In this document: positions 24,311 through 36,703 of the stretch, in pieces
Layout: the number at the start of each line of letters is the position of its first letter
Numbering within the stretch: position 1 is the stretch's first letter
Source of the DNA: Rhynchonema sp. JSB1_4
Taxonomy: Eukaryota > Nematoda > Chromadorea > Monhysterida > Xyalidae
DNA: 64,000 nt
Assembly (NCBI GenBank): GCA_030248065.1
Contig: JASAMV010003555.1
Span: forward strand, 1-64,000
Direction: 5' to 3'
Made by a program: the position numbers and the translations under genes
The notes under the pieces: model-generated
What the model was told of the DNA's origin: nothing
Databases searched by the model: none
Seen by the model: the letters and a program-made list of their open reading frames with translations, nothing else

Positions 24311-27272
24311 TGACGAGCATGGAGTCGCAACTTTGGGTGCTTGGTCGAAAGTCGCACAAAAGGGGTAAGGGACATAAACTCAGATTTGGGTCCCAGCTGA
24401 GGGCTCAGTCCTATTACTGTAATTGGGAATTTTAATCCAAATGCCTGTATGTTTGGCTTTCGACCAACGATATTTCCACAAAATTCTCAGTGTATGATAC
24501 CGTGTATAACTATTGGTCTCGTTTTTACGTTTTCTGTAAAGGCTATATACTTCGTTCTCTGAAAGAACAGAGAACAAATTCTCGCATACGGATTGGTTGC
24601 TTACCTAGAGAGCCAATCAGCGCATGAGAATTTGTTCTCTTTTCTCTCAGAGAACGAAGCATAGTTAGGGCTTCAACCATTTGTGTTTTGGCGTTGTCCA
24701 TTTCGTTGCATCACACTATGCAATCCAACAGGCGCGAAGTGTCTCTCACCTTCAATATTTTGACAATTTGTGTGATTTTATGTGTTTTCAGCAGCAAATC
24801 TTGTCTGACGCCTTATATTTTTGTGTTTTATAGTATGTAGTTATAAATTTGTCGAATGTTTTAGAGTACGGTTAATTCGATAATTATTTTGTTTCGACGA
24901 ACGTCAACAGTATAATGCAGTTGGTTGAGCATTCAAAGCACTTCGACGCTTTGTATTTTTATTATTTCAAATTCAATTCGTGTTTCCCAAGAGTTGGCAC
25001 AGGTACAATGTAGCTCGCCTGATATCCCAAGATCTTCTCTACTTGTTCCTTGTTACATTTTTGAAAGCTTTACACATACATTCAAAATGCTATGGTAATA
25101 AACTATCGGTTGCAGGTTGCAGCCCACAGGACCTATAAAGTTCGAAATCTCGGGTCCGGTTTGCTAAATGTAAGAATGTGAAATTGATTTCAAAATGCAA
25201 AATCATCCACTTTCACGTCCATTATGATTGTTTTTCAATAGATTTTCTCTCAAATTCTAACTTCAAGCGATTTTGTGTCGTGGTTACGGTAAAATTGGCC
25301 GGATAAAAAGCAGAGTGGTGACAAAATATAGGCATGCTCATGCAGGGACGTCACGCCAGAAAAACCCATGGTGAAAAAACCCAAGAAAATTAAAAGAAAT
25401 CTTCACATATATGTGAAAGGCTTTCAAGACAAGTCCATAACATATTTCTTTCAGGGTTATATTATTTTTGCTCGTGCACCCATTAGCGGAGCCATGCACC
25501 CTTGAACCGGGACTAAAACATGAGAGAGGCCACTTCAACCTTGATTGATGCCGGAGGCAAGCAGCGTTGCAAGAATAATGGTGGCGCAAACTCAATTCTT
25601 GCTTCGCCTCTTCACGCCATCATGGCATAAAGAAGAGGTGGCTTTGTTCGTGTTTATGGTTTTTGGGTGCCATAGACATTCAAAAGCACCACTGTGCAAA
25701 ACGTAGATGCTAGTGCCTTTTAATTAAAAGTAGTCGAGCCAATATATTTTCATGATTAGCTCGTGCGCAGTACAAGGAGAGCAGGATTAGAGAGTGCGGG
25801 CGCCGGGGAACAAAATCTATGGCTGGCACTTACAGTCCCGCGTTTGGTCATGTTTAGGCGTCTAGATTGGTAAAAATGCTGAGCAGAACCAATTTACATG
25901 GTCCAGTCACGAGCAGTTTGAAATGAATTTCGCTCGTGTTTCATGGATCTGTGTGTCGCGTGTTCAGTCGTCTGTTTATGTCCTTTTCAGCGTCCCAGTC
26001 TGAACGTGTTTCTGTGGTCGCTGTGGACACCTTTTCTGGCTGTTGCGTAAAACCAATCTATCGTGCGGTGCATTGCCTGGCGAAAGCAACGTCCTACAGT
26101 AAACCTCAGTCGCAGACTTCAATGGCATATTAGATGCAACAATATTCGGTATTTCTTTGCTCGGTGGCTGGCGGGTACGGAACCAGGCACGTGCGCATAC
26201 TATTAGAAAATGCTGTTCATTTTTGTTGCAAAATTCTTGGGATCTTTCATGTGTTTTTCCTTGATTTCAGAAACGGAAACTAAACGCAGAGATATCCAAT
26301 CAGGTTTTTGCGCCTGAGATCCACGCAAATTCAGCACCTTTCTTTCTAATATCAGCAAAGGGGCGCGGCGTGCTTCAAAGTTTTGGCTGGTGTCCGTTTT
26401 TATAGCTCCCATGGACATTTGAATATTTCGTGCTTGATCCTAAGTCAGGTACCGTCTGTAAGAAAAAGCATTTCCCTGCGGTCATGCGAATTTAAACATG
26501 ACACCACAATGGTTCCGTGACCCTACAACTTTTCGAACCCTGCAGCATTATTCCCTTGTGCATTCCATCTGACTGATTGAACGCAACTGTTGTTTTCGTG
26601 TTTTTCTGTCGGTTTTAGGTAACTTTGCGCAAATGTTCACGCGTTGTTGTTTGGAACAAAATATAGCACATTTCAACAATTGTGTGGGCCAGAAGTTCCG
26701 TTCATTATCCATCTAAAGCTGAGCGACGACAATCTGTGTTGACATTGGTGAAGGAATTGTGTTTTTTGCCCAAATTTTTTCGAGAGCTTTTCACAAATTA
26801 GAGACCAGAAACACCACACAGTTTCTATGAGCGATCCCTTCGTCGTTTCCATTTCCTTTTATTTAACACCACTTGAAACATCAGCTTGCTAAAGTTCGTG
26901 CAACACTTGGGTTCAAGCAGGAGAGGGTGTTCACCACATTCTGTGTGAAAGAAACTTTTGTGCCACATTGTAACAGCGCTTCAATGACTAAGAACTTTTG
27001 GCACCACCAGACCAGACAGACATTTGAGCTGCTGGAAATGTTCCCGATAAAGCTGACTCACTCGGTTGAGCAGATGCTTATGCATATAAACACAGATGGC
27101 GGTCACGTGTTTTGAATACAAAATTTGCCACTTTTTTGAAAAAAAATAACTTGACAAAAAACCGTGCTCTGCAAAATACAGACAACTCTGGTTCGTTCTG
27201 TTTGGAAACACCCTTCAAAACACAATTTAATTCATTAGGTGAACCTCAAACTAAAAATAATCAAAAAAAATC
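24311..27272. other. Intergenic, no gene supported
   Basis: Open frames here lack domains. The stretch contains the hairpin element at 24543-24664 and one TGAAACATCA word at 26874. Promoter elements for the NELL-like gene cannot be picked out with confidence. Confidence 0.5.
24543..24664. mobile_element. Short MITE-like hairpin element
   Basis: About 50-bp arms with a few mismatches: ACTTCGTTCTCTGAAAGAAC and AGAACAAATTCTCGCAT on the left pair with ATGAGAATTTGTTCTC and CAGAGAACGAAG on the right. GATTGG/CCAATC closes the stem. The whole element is about 122 bp. It lies 230 bp downstream of the LRP-like stop codon. Confidence 0.65.
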
Positions 27273-30200
27273 ATGGCATTTGACACAATAAGACTGCCAC
27301 TTCTGATTGGTGGAGCGTTAATGATGTCGCTGACGGTTGATGTTTCAAGCGGAATGGCGACGAAAAAAGACGGTATTGAGATGAACGGAGGAACAAAGTC
27401 CAGTGGGTGGTATATTTTTGTTTTTCTTGCACATTCACTCAGCCTTTATGAAATATGGTACACACCTAGGTATGTAGCATCATCAAAAGTAGTAAGCATG
27501 CACCACAATATCCCGATCAGACTGTAATAACATTTCAGGACATCTGATCCCGAGTTCTCAGTCCGAGCAAATGGGCTATTTACTGGCCAATCACAATTTC
27601 TCGTTGACGATGCAATTTTCGCAAGCGCAGGGCAAAAACGGTCAATTGTTCAGCGTGTATTCGGGATCGGGCCTGATGATTCTGTCGGTTTACAGTGATG
27701 TCGTGGCAAAACGTCTTGTGGTACAGGTCTGCGTGTTTGTGGTTTGGCTGTTTTGTAAGCTCTGTAAGACATATGTAGTTGTGGCAAAATATTGAGAGAA
27801 TCAGTGCTTTCTTATATACATGTACATTATTCCAGGTGCGCAAGAAAGGCGATCATCTGCAAACATTCATGTCGACTGAAGAGGTGAGTTGCTGTTAAAC
27901 GAGTCCTTCATCATAGATGGTCACGGGGGTGACCGTGACATGACCTTCCAGACCGACTCGTTATCCAAACTGTGACTGATGAAGTCCTGGTGCACCGCTC
28001 GTCCGTCTAGCCAGGATTACAAATTGCATCGAAAAATGCATAAAACATTTTTGAATCAGTCTACGCCACTGTTTTCACACCCATGCGGTGCACCAGGGCA
28101 TCGTCACCAGCTGGCCACCAGGTGACCCTTCATTGCAGGTCGATCTATCCGACGGCCATTGGCACGGCGTCATCGTCGAGTTGCGTCGTCCGCATCGTCT
28201 GGTCGTATCGATCGACTGCCGACTGGCCATCGACCAATCGTCGGCCGATTTCGATTTCGACCATTTGTCCGAACGACCGAGCCCGTCGTTTCTGATCGGC
28301 CAGACCCGCGATTCGGGCGTGCCCCCTTTGGTGGGCAAACTGAGGGAGTTCTCTGTCGACAGGGCGTCCTATATTGATCGATTCTGTCCGGATTTGGGCG
28401 CCAAACTTCGAACGCAACAAGCGAACAATGTGGACGTGCCGTGGACAAAGTTGAACGTGGGAGGCCGAGACAACACGAATTCGGGTACGTTTTTGATGGC
28501 AGAACCAGTGGCTAATACTATTATCGTCAATGCAACTGCCTGTGCCCAAGCCTGGTGTCGTCGACGCATCTGTCGCGCGATCCAAGGGCGTTGTTACCAA
28601 CGCTGAATTCAGGTCTTCGCGCTATAGTTTGCACGCGTCCCACGTGTGTTGGGACTACAGCCTCCACGTTTGGGCAAGTTAGAGGCAGTTGCGGTGACAA
28701 CCACTAAATATACCTAAATATGCTTTTATTTACGTCTTGGCTCCCAGACCAATGATAAAATCGTATTTTGATTGTCTAGGAACACAGCACGACCCGACGG
28801 CTGTTGTTGTGCCGTCTTCGACCCACGATCACGGTGTGGTCACGTTCACAAGGGACACCGGTCATCCCGAGCCCCATGATAGGGAACCACCGGTGGTGGT
28901 GAATCCCGAGCCCCCGCAACCGGTCACCAGGGAGAGCTTGCAAGAAGAGCATCGGGCCGATCCGGTGCCCCATTCAGGTTACGTTACATTTCATTATACG
29001 TTTACGTATACATAGGTCAAACGTAACTGCTCAACACGACAACAATGTTTCATTGCAGGCGGTACCGGCATTCACAAAGAGGTCAAATACCTGAAACATA
29101 AGATCGGCTACTTGGAAAACCAGTTCAAACAGTGGCGCGATGTGGTCAGGGACTTTGAGAAGGAACTCAAGACTGTTCAGTTGCATCAGCGAGGCTGTCA
29201 GGTATTACTTTTTTAACTACCGGTGTTAGTGTTCATTAAATCACTTTGATCCCATTGACCCCATCTCCAGCTTGGCCACTTGACCCTGCAAAACGGCGAC
29301 AAATGGACGAACGACGCGAATTGTACAGAGTGTATTTGTATTCTCGGGGACGCTATTTGTCAACCGATGGGCTGCCCGCCCGTAGAATGCGAACACCCTG
29401 TACATGTCGAGGGCCAATGTTGTCCGCAGTGCGATGCTGGCAGGAGATGTTTCAAGGATGGTGGGTTGTGGGGTCAGGCTTTACTATCAATTGTGTTCTG
29501 TTGCTGATTTCCTGTCACGTGCGGAATAGAAGAAACTTCAGAACATTACTGCGCCAAAAAGGGTGTCAGTTTTGTTATCATGCCCATTGACCATATTCAA
29601 AGGCGATCTCAAGCTTCTCCTTATAGTAAAATTATGAGCCTCACCACAAGACTGCTGCCTTTTCTCTGATTGACGGTGCACCAGGGCATCGTCAGTGACG
29701 ATAGACGAGGACACCAATATCCTCTTGCACATTCAGGCGAATGGCACAACCACGGCACAGTGTACTGGCCGAAAACGTGCGTGCGTTGCGAGTGTGATGA
29801 TGGTCACGTGGAGTGTCAGTTTCAGGTTAGAAACAATGGCTAATTTTATTGTAGTCTGAGCATCCGCAGCGCGCTCAACAGTGTTCAATGGGTTGTTGTG
29901 TAACCCACTTGGATAGTGGGACAGATTAACAACAGACCCCTGCTGCGTCAGCACCATGCGCAGATCCGTAGACTACGTTTGCATAAGCTGAAACAGTATA
30001 ACTTGCGCGGTGTGAACTGACCGGCTATTGCATTACAGTATAGTCGCGTAGAAGCGTGTGATGATTTGGGCTTACAATTCATGGTCGCCCACTCAGATCG
30101 TCGCGTCGTCCAAGGTCACTCCAAATGCCCTCATTCACGGCTGCTTGAGTTGACAACCAAACAATTAGCCATTATTTGTGTTCAGGTGCACTCAAAAACG

Positions 30201-30682
30201 TCCGTGGTGCACAAGGTCATCATAGCGTGATGTTCTGCAGACACTGGCCCGTCGCGGCACAGTGAAAAGTTAATAATTTGTCTGCGTCACACATTTTTTG
30301 TAACACACTTGAGCAACCACTGCAGCGCAACGACCAGTGTCCGGCCGTCTCATGTTCGAACCCAGTGACCCCGCCCGGTGAGTGTTGTCCGCGTTGTCGT
30401 GGCGCGGACTATTGCGCCGCGAATCCGTGCAGTCACAATGCCACCTGCACCAATCTGCCCTTCAAGAGGGTCTGTGAATGCAAGTCGGGCTTTGTCGGCG
30501 ATGGGGAGCGTTGTTTCGACGAAGATGAATGCGCCTGGCGTGCAAGCAGTGGCACGAGGAAGGCAAAGTGCGGCAAGGGCGCCATTTGTGTGAACACTAT
30601 TGGCAGTTATCGTTGCCAGTGCAAACCAGGGTACACGTTGTTGGCTGATGGCACGTGCTTGGATGTGATTGTCAAAACTTGA
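27273..30682 (+). CDS. NELL-like secreted protein (LamG/TSPN, coiled coil, VWC, EGF)
   Basis: Ten phase-consistent exons: 27273-27402, 27539-27726, 27836-27883, 28139-28484, 28780-28977, 29059-29201, 29271-29460, 29530-29562, 29737-29825, 30326-30682. They total 1722 nt, or 573 residues. Order: signal peptide (PLLIGGALMMSLTVDVSS); laminin-G/thrombospondin-N-like region (FSVYSGSGLMILSVY, DGHWHGVIVELRRPHRLVV); Pro-rich linker; short coiled coil (KYLKHKIGYLENQFKQWRDV); VWC modules (CTECICILGDAIC, CECDDGHVEC, CCPRC); an EGF-like repeat; a calcium-binding EGF (DEDECAW) that ends shortly before the stop. This is the NELL1/NELL2 order, but those proteins have about 810 residues, more EGF repeats and further C-terminal VWC modules. 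Here the protein stops early with a clean TGA. It is probably an extracellular homo-oligomeric ligand. Exon 8 (33 nt) is the least certain. Confidence 0.8.
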
Positions 30683-31271
30683 CTCTCTGTGCTCATATAC
30701 ATACGAGTGTTAGTTGGAACATCAGAGAATTTTTACGATGGATGAGGATCTAGAAGTTTGCCATGTACAGAAACGGTATTTGTATCTTCGTGATTCATGA
30801 ACGAAAATGTTCGCAGTCAAATTTTTGTGTTACGTGTTGTGTTATTGAGAATCATTTCACCCTTGAATGAGCGTCATTTGAACAATGTTACGAAGCAGAT
30901 TACAAACGCGGATTCGAGCAAAACGAAAGGGATATTTATTATTGCATGTAAAATAATTATTTTCGAATCGAATTGATATGGTGATGTATAAATGCCACTT
31001 AATTTGAAGAAAAGTGGTTTGGCTGTTGATTGACATGGTAAGAATGAACACAAAAACAAGGATGGCATAAGGTCATAGTGAATAAGCAAAAATATGCAGA
31101 ATTGAAGAACCAAACAAAAAAATGTGAACATGAGAAATAAAAACATGACGAGATTCTTTCACCTCATGCTTCGTATAATAAATGCCACTTTAAACACAAT
31201 GATCATCCATGTATAAACTCCTAACTTGATCACAATTTCATAATAATTTCTAAAGATATTCCCCCTGATAT

Positions 31272-34200
31272 CTAGCCCGTCTTCAGCTGACGTTTGACGT
31301 TGTCCACTGTGAAATCCTAAAAATTTTGAAAGCACCAGGTTTGAAAAGTTGCCAGAAAAGTGAATCGAAGTATGATTTTTGTTAAAGTTTTCAAAAAGTC
31401 CCACCTGGAAGGCATTCTTGTCCCAGTGGGGGAAGCACTTGGTGAATCCCGCTGGTTCCTCGCCCTGATTGATCACCGACAATTTGGCACCTTTCGGACG
31501 CGGCATGCTGTCGATTTCCATGTATTTCTGAAAGCGAAAAGCGGAGGATAATTTTTGCTTCATTTCACTTTAAGATGTGTTCAATCTTCACCTACACCTG
31601 GAATTAGCCTCTTCCTGATCATCCAAGACATTGTAGGCAAAAGCGGTTGAACACGTTTTGTGAAAGGGACATACTGTACAACCTAACTGACACGCTCCAG
31701 AACGAATGGTTCACATTTATGACAATACTAAAGTTGTGCCATAAAATAGGTAGTTTTATTAGCACTGCACCTTTGTAGGTACGCGAGGCCATTTTACAAC
31801 CGAGAAGCTGTTGCCGTAAAGAGCGTGGGCTTTGCAAGCTGTTAAGGACCCCATTTTGTACCTTAGCAACTTAACGGCTCTTCACAAATGTCGTAAAACT
31901 TTCATTCCCCAAACATGAATTGCTCAACAAGTGTACCACGAATTATGCAGCAAACCTTGGAGATGAACTGTGCGGATTTCTTCTCGTTGTCTGTGGCACC
32001 GGCACCAATCCATACATAGACGGTGTCACCCGCATCAAGGATCATTGCGTCGTCACCATCGAGATCCTGATGTTTCAAGGCACGGTATAGGGTATACTGT
32101 GTTTGTTGAGATCGGCAGTTAGAATTATCCATAATTCCAAAATCACAGTGAAATTAGTCAAAACTGACCGCTTGATTGAAATTCGCGATTTCTTCGACAA
32201 CAAGTTTGCCCGACGCGTCTGAACACTGGAACAGGTGCGGCTCGAACGGAACCTGAAACATCACAATTTGTAACCCATTGAAACATCACACATTCAACTA
32301 CCATAACCCTACCGTACCTTGGTCTGTGGCGGCACGGTGAACCATTGAATGAAACGAGCGGGTTCGGCTGATTCAAGCACGCGCACAACTTGCGTCCACG
32401 GCGGGCGCTTCTTGTCGGTGATGTAGTCCTTTGGTTAATTTTGTCAGGTTTAAAAATTTGAGTGTACTCCAAAAGGGCGCCAAATATGAAATTCAAAAGT
32501 CACATTGGCATATTTCATCGCCTTCTTCCGTTCGTCCATCGTGCATTTTTTGCCGACCCAAACGAAAATGTTGCCCACACCCGTGTCGAGGATAAACGCG
32601 TCCTGCAATGAGGCATGAATGGGTGAGGTTCAAGATCAGCAAAATTAATGTTTGCTATCACGGTGTCAATTGTGTTTGTTGACGTTGCACTTGTGAAACA
32701 TCATGAAACACCTTGCTATCCAACAGCTCGGCATTGATATCACCATGCGCAACCTGCGTGGTCTCGACTTTGCCGCTCGCGTCAGACACCCTGGAAATCA
32801 GGGACACTGTCAATTTTGGTGTGTTTTGATGATCAACATGATAAACTAACAATTTCACGCGTTATCGTCGAATTTGTGAAACAGTTTGTTTGGTACCACG
32901 CAGAACTATTAAACAAGCCAACTGAAAATTCCGCCACTTACTTGAACAATCGAACTTCATGTTTTCGTCCCACCCAATATCCCTCATCGACTCCGCCCTC
33001 AGCCGCCGTTTTCACGTCACCGAATCCACCGAATTTCTCCCAGAACGCCTCACACGTGTCCCAGTTCTTGTCTGCAACGGGAACGGAACGTACTTTGAGA
33101 TTTTAGTGATCAGACGGTTGGTACCATGAGATCACCCTGACGATGGGCATGATAACAAAGAAACCATATAGTCAAAACTACAAATAAGCTGAACAGCGAC
33201 GGGCATGATATCAATAATAAGGGTGTGTGAGACATAATGGCAAGGAAAAATAAAGAACAAAAGTCGTCATTTTGTACCGAGCACATGCACGTCACCGCGG
33301 CCGGCGCGCTCCGAATCACGAATATTGACCGCTTGACGGATACCCTGGGGTGGAAAGGGAAATATTTTCAATTTACTTGCGTCGGAAATATTTTTAATTG
33401 AGGACAAAAACAAGAAAAACCAAGTAGGGCACCTTGATGCGCTCCAACCGTCCGGCGTTGGGAGGTGACCAGACGTAAATGTCCTCGCCACAATCTAGAA
33501 TGAACACATCGCCCTTGTTCAACGAGCTGCGATCCAATTTCACCTGAAACGGAAAACAAGGTTTTGCAATAATGTTGCCTTGTTTATTCAATCGTGGTTA
33601 GCTGGCGGATAATGATGGTGCACAAGCACTGATGATGACCTTGATGTACCGCATCTCAGAGAAAACAGGCGGTACAATGTAATAAATCCAGTGTCATGGT
33701 CATATTCTGAAATATTTGTCGAAATGTTTGGTAGGGTCTCAGATCAGAGCGATTCACAAACACAATACAAAAAGGTTCAGAACAAAAGAGATGAAATTTC
33801 TGTCTGAATCTGGACTCTCTCTGTTGTAAGCCCTGATCTTGCAAGGTGACCCTCTAAATTCTTCCAATCTTTTTGGCACATTTTGAGATTTTGACAATAC
33901 CCAAGACCCAAACCCACCTGCGAGCATCGAACGTTCCTCTTTCCCTTGCACTGGAACAAACGTGGTTTGGTCTTCAGATCGCCGACTTTGGTGAAACCGG
34001 ACTCGAAACCGCCCTCCATGTATCTGTGAAACATCGATAGTTTGGCTCATCGACGAAAATGAGCAAAAGCTTTCGGCTTACACCAAAAGTTTTTTCTCCT
34101 GAATTTTTGTGAAGGCAAGGTGAATTTTTGATCCAAACGGTTGGATTACATTTGGTTGTGATCCGTTGTGCAACCAGCCGTGGTTAACGGGCATGAGCAC

Positions 34201-36703
34201 AATAACAAGCGTGCGCAAGATAATGCCAATCAGTTTTTGTACAGTAAAGAGACAAAATAACGGAACCCAAGGCGAACTTGATGCCATTCTTGAAGTACGA
34301 CAGAAACAGTCCCGACTCGTGATTCTGCACCTCCCTGTATTGCACTGGCAGACCACCCAGAGCGTCGTCCAACTCAACCGTTTTGATTGCTGCCGTGCCC
34401 ATTTCATCCTGCAAAATTGTAAATTTGATAATATTTTGTTGCCTGATTTGACAAGGCGAGCAGAACATGCGAATAAATTAGTGGGCGAGTTCAGAGCGCG
34501 CACTAACAGTAGTTGCACTGGAGCCGACCCAAAAGTGCACGTCGTAGTACAGCTTGCCGGTGTCTGGATCTTCAACCGTCTGGAAAGATAATGTTGGTTT
34601 TTGGGAAAATTTGTTAGTTTTTGGAAAGTATGATCACACCATCATGCCATCAGTTATTTGTCATTCTGTTATAGCGCACAGTAACCCACACAACAAGTTA
34701 CATTGGGGGTGCAAGTGCAATTCGGTTCAGGTTAGTTATGGCGTTATAGGTATATTTCTGTCACTGCAGACTAACTAGACCTGTGTGGTGTCCTTTCCCA
34801 GCCAGAAATGCACATCCCAACACGACTGGCCTTTGGACTAAAAACGACCAAAAACTTCAATTAACCGCCATTTATTTGAAAAACACGTCTGAAGTCCGTG
34901 TGAACAGCTCAGAAATAACAAAAAAAACAATAAGAAAACCGACCGACAGAATGATGTAGGAATCGCCAGAAAAGAAATTGCCAAAATCTGTCTTGTCCAC
35001 GGGGAAAACGTCGAATTTCTGCAAAAGGCCAATCAAAAATTGCGTATTGCCTGCTGCCTCACGATTTCACACACAATAAGCCAAACGTGTGACCAACAAC
35101 AGCATTGGTTTATTCCTAAATTCTCAAAAGCGCAGCCGTCCCCGGGGGTGGTCGCGCTTTCGAGAATTAGGGCTCTACGCTCTCTTTATTGACAATTTTT
35201 CAACGATATTTTGGTCCCCAATCCTGCTGGTGACCTCGTAATTCCCACTCTGGTCGATATCTATACTACTAAAACAGGAAGACGTACATATGTCTGTGTG
35301 TGGCCCCCTCCCTCGGACGGGTCAATTTTCACGGGTAGCTTTGGGTATGCTAACGGGTCTTCGTTGGGGGGGGCACGGCACGGGCGCGGCGCTGCAGCCG
35401 GGCCGTAGGCACGGGTCCCGTCTAGTTCAATATAGTGACAGAAAATGGCCCGTCCCGATCACGTCACTGTAAACAGAGTAGACTGTACCTACAATCTACC
35501 CTGCACGTGGGGCCATTTGCGCCAAAGTCAGGTATCGACATCAGAAAACACTATTGAACCAAAGATCATCACCTTTATTCGCCATATCTCAATTCCCTTC
35601 TGTTTTCCAGCGTTCTTGAATTTCTCGTCGAAAACACCGCTCGGCATTTTGACAATGGAGTCGACGGTCACTGATTCAACTGAAAACTTTGCGCGCGGAG
35701 GCTGAAAGGTTTAGATTATCAAGCCAAATAAAAACACATCATGAATATTGGGATAAATTTTTAGCACCAGAAACTCTGGACACATGGTTGAAACTGGGTG
35801 ACCAAAAATTCCACACTCATTCAAGTTAAAAAGTAACCAATGATAAGAGAACGATTCACACACAGATATGGTAAACAACGTTTCCAAACCAGTTTGATGC
35901 ATGGGGGAGCGTTTGAAATAAAAAAAAACATCAGAAAAAAACGTGGTGTGTGTCATCAACATTAGTGCATTCTGATTTATATACCCGCATCGGCGCCTGT
36001 GCAGAACGGCTCAATAGGATGAAAGAAAAAAACGTTTTGTCAGTGCTAATCGCAAACACGTTTTGGTTTCGGCTATGGCTGCCTGGTAAAATGAAAATAT
36101 TAGTGCCGTGCGCATATAATGCTTTTTCATTGATTCCAACTGTGACAGAAAGGTTTTACAAGGGTAGAACTATGCCACATGTGTGTGACGTTGCTTATAA
36201 ACATGACACTAATACTCCGATATTATGAAAATGAATGGCCATAAAATAACGTGTAATGTCTCTGGCGAGCCTGGGAGAAACAGTTGAGCAAAAAACACAC
36301 CATATTACAACATTGAGAGCTGAGAAACATAACCCACGGCTGCGGCTGGAGAGCTGTGTGGCGGATTAACTTTTACGGTTGTTGCTTGGAGATGATTGGG
36401 TTTTCTGATGCCTGCCTGGGATTTCCGGAACGGTGCCCTTGAGTTGGAACATTGTCGGAAGGCTGTGTATGCACATCTATGAAGGTACACATACATTTAC
36501 ATTTTTTACGCCACGAAAACGAAACCATATTTACCGTACAATGGACCCCACGTTTTGTTGGCACATGCCTGATAATACTGGTGGTGGATATCCTCGTACC
36601 GTGTCTGCCGAACGTGTGGATGTGGTTCGGGGCTTATATTTGGGAACTTCAGGTTCACCACGCTTAACGCACCCAAAACAAGCAGAAAAGTGAGAAGAAC
36701 CAT
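31272..36703 (-). CDS. Gelsolin-like actin-severing protein, four repeats
   Basis: Confident minus-strand exons include 35701-35573 ([16 protein letters not shown]), 35018-34944, alternative exons 34837-34781 and 34579-34508, then 34408 to about 34267, 34023 to about 33919, 33543-33433, 33342-33278, about 33072-32944, and six more down to 31316-31272 ([14 protein letters not shown], stop). They encode four gelsolin repeats: G1 ([19 protein letters not shown]), G2 ([32 protein letters not shown]), G3 ([19 protein letters not shown]) and G4 ([18 protein letters not shown]). Gelsolins cap and sever actin under calcium control. Six repeats is the usual animal form; four-repeat versions occur in nematodes. 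A possible signal-peptide exon at 36703-36659 ([15 protein letters not shown]) joins in phase 0 and would make a secreted form; that link is inference. The join near 34267/34023 is out of phase as drawn, so one exon end is wrong or a small exon is missing. Confidence 0.85.
34508..34579 (-). other. Gelsolin alternative exon B (72 nt)
   Basis: Phase 0 at both ends. It encodes a homologous strand, [14 protein letters not shown], preceded by [10 protein letters not shown]. Including both A and B would duplicate the DVHFW strand inside a compact fold. Mutually exclusive use is therefore the simplest reading. Confidence 0.7.
34781..34837 (-). other. Gelsolin alternative exon A (57 nt)
   Basis: Phase 0 at both ends with AG and GT borders. 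It encodes [19 protein letters not shown]. Spliced to the next exon (DEMGTAA) it gives [12 protein letters not shown], which matches the gelsolin G1 strand well. Exon B encodes the same strand. Confidence 0.7.
35118..35168. repeat. Short hairpin in gelsolin intron
   Basis: AATTCTCAAAAGCGC at the left mirrors GCGCTTTCGAGAATT at the right around a CCCCGGGGG centre. The sequence resembles the terminal arm of the element at 23745-24140, so it may be a solo end of that family. Confidence 0.5.
35260..35425 (+). mobile_element. Miniature non-autonomous Helitron candidate
   Basis: It begins TCTATACTACTAAAAC directly after an A (35259) and ends CTAG directly before a T (35426). Just before the CTAG is a GC-rich hairpin: CGGGCCGT pairs with ACGGGTCCCG with a small bulge. 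A 5' TC, a 3' hairpin plus CTAG/CTRR, insertion between A and T, and no inverted repeats or duplication are the hallmarks of Helitrons. At 166 bp it is far too short to be autonomous. It lies in the intron between gelsolin exons 35573-35701 and 34944-35018. Confidence 0.65.

Noticed and set aside
36433..36693. Plus-strand hydrophobic frames opposite the putative gelsolin first exon
   Set aside because: No splice or domain support; overlapping frames on both strands suggest chance.
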